This document shows positions 6,344 to 6,491 of a DNA stretch of 6,491 bases, piece after piece; within the stretch, counting starts at the first letter, position 1, and every line of letters starts with the position of its first letter. The stretch is from CAZMXI01 sp964570205 (GTDB lineage: Bacteria; Planctomycetota; Phycisphaerae; Tepidisphaerales; Tepidisphaeraceae), in NCBI GenBank assembly GCA_964570205.1, contig CAZMXI010000225.1, forward strand, positions 1-6,491, written 5' to 3'. The notes under the pieces are model-generated. The model ran no database searches and was not told the DNA's origin. It saw only the letters and a program-made list of their open reading frames with translations. Made by a program: the position numbers and the translations under genes.

Positions 6344-6379
6344 AAAGGCTCAGGGTCACAAGTGGACTCTGGGCCTTTT
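6344..6379 (+). terminator. Intrinsic terminator of the tRNA-Pro transcript
   Basis: AAAGGCTCAGGGTC (6344-6357) pairs with GACTCTGGGCCTTT (6365-6378). The 14-bp stem has two G-U pairs (6350/6372 and 6354/6368), a 7-nt loop ACAAGTG, and a TTTT run ending at 6379. It starts 5 nt after the tRNA body, as expected for a single-gene tRNA transcript. It is the only classical Rho-independent terminator I find in the window. Confidence 0.85.
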
Positions 6380-6491
6380 CTGTTGACAGACACGCCACTT
6401 ACAGCCGATCCGCGCCACTGATTCGCGCCCCCGTCAAAATGGCCTTGGTGGTCAATCATGCCCTCGCTTGCACTCATATTCCCGCTCTGGG

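Noticed and set aside
6383..6388. Perfect TTGACA just after the tRNA terminator
   Set aside because: The -10 position reads CGATCC and no gene start follows in the remaining ~100 nt of the window.
6292..6477. Minus-strand 61-residue frame ending GATGFEPATSRPPV, and a second frame at 6021-6323 beginning MNLRPLDPQS
   Set aside because: Both are antisense readings of the tRNA-Pro gene. Such GFEPATS and NLRPLDPQS peptides are a known database artefact of translated tRNA genes.
6380..6491. Possible gene or element after the terminator
   Set aside because: The stretch holds only a short direct repeat (CGCCACT near 6393 and 6413) and no supported coding or RNA signature.

Overview
This is a GC-rich bacterial chromosomal segment with protein-coding genes on both strands. 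It most resembles a planctomycete, plausibly from the Phycisphaerae or an uncultured relative. Three things point that way: a futalosine-pathway menaquinone gene, a secreted heparan-N-sulfatase-like sulfatase beside a secreted DUF1080 (3-keto-disaccharide hydrolase family) protein, and a large EF-hand membrane protein of a type I recall from Planctomycetes and Verrucomicrobia. The taxonomic assignment is inferred from gene content, not from a marker gene.

Layout: (1) 2-337 (+) is the C-terminal end of aminofutalosine synthase, mqnE, cut by the window edge. (2) 351-1808 (+) is an exported formylglycine sulfatase, 13 nt downstream of mqnE with a strong Shine-Dalgarno, so probably co-transcribed. 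(3) 1828-2484 (-) is an exported DUF1080 protein, convergent with the sulfatase and 19 nt from it. It has its own TATAAT box, a 5'-leader hairpin and a strong Shine-Dalgarno. (4) 2582-4822 (-) is a 746-aa uncharacterised protein with a textbook EF-hand loop, a Cys quartet and three C-terminal membrane segments. (5) 5074-6093 (+) is a family 2 glycosyltransferase of the polyprenyl-phosphate sugar transferase type, divergent from the EF-hand gene. (6) 6263-6338 (+) is tRNA-Pro(GGG) with its own promoter and an intrinsic terminator. The last ~110 nt hold nothing I can support.

How the genes fit together: the sulfatase and the DUF1080 protein are both exported and could act in sequence on sulfated glycans, removing sulfate and then attacking the sugar chain. 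The glycosyltransferase probably builds a lipid-linked sugar for surface glycans. mqnE (respiratory quinone synthesis) and the tRNA gene are housekeeping. The function of the EF-hand membrane protein is unknown, and it is the most interesting protein here. The divergent promoters of the EF-hand gene and the glycosyltransferase both sit so close to their start codons that nearly leaderless mRNAs are predicted. This fits the lack of Shine-Dalgarno sequences at those two genes, in contrast to the two SD-led genes. I see no phage, transposon, CRISPR or defence-system signature.
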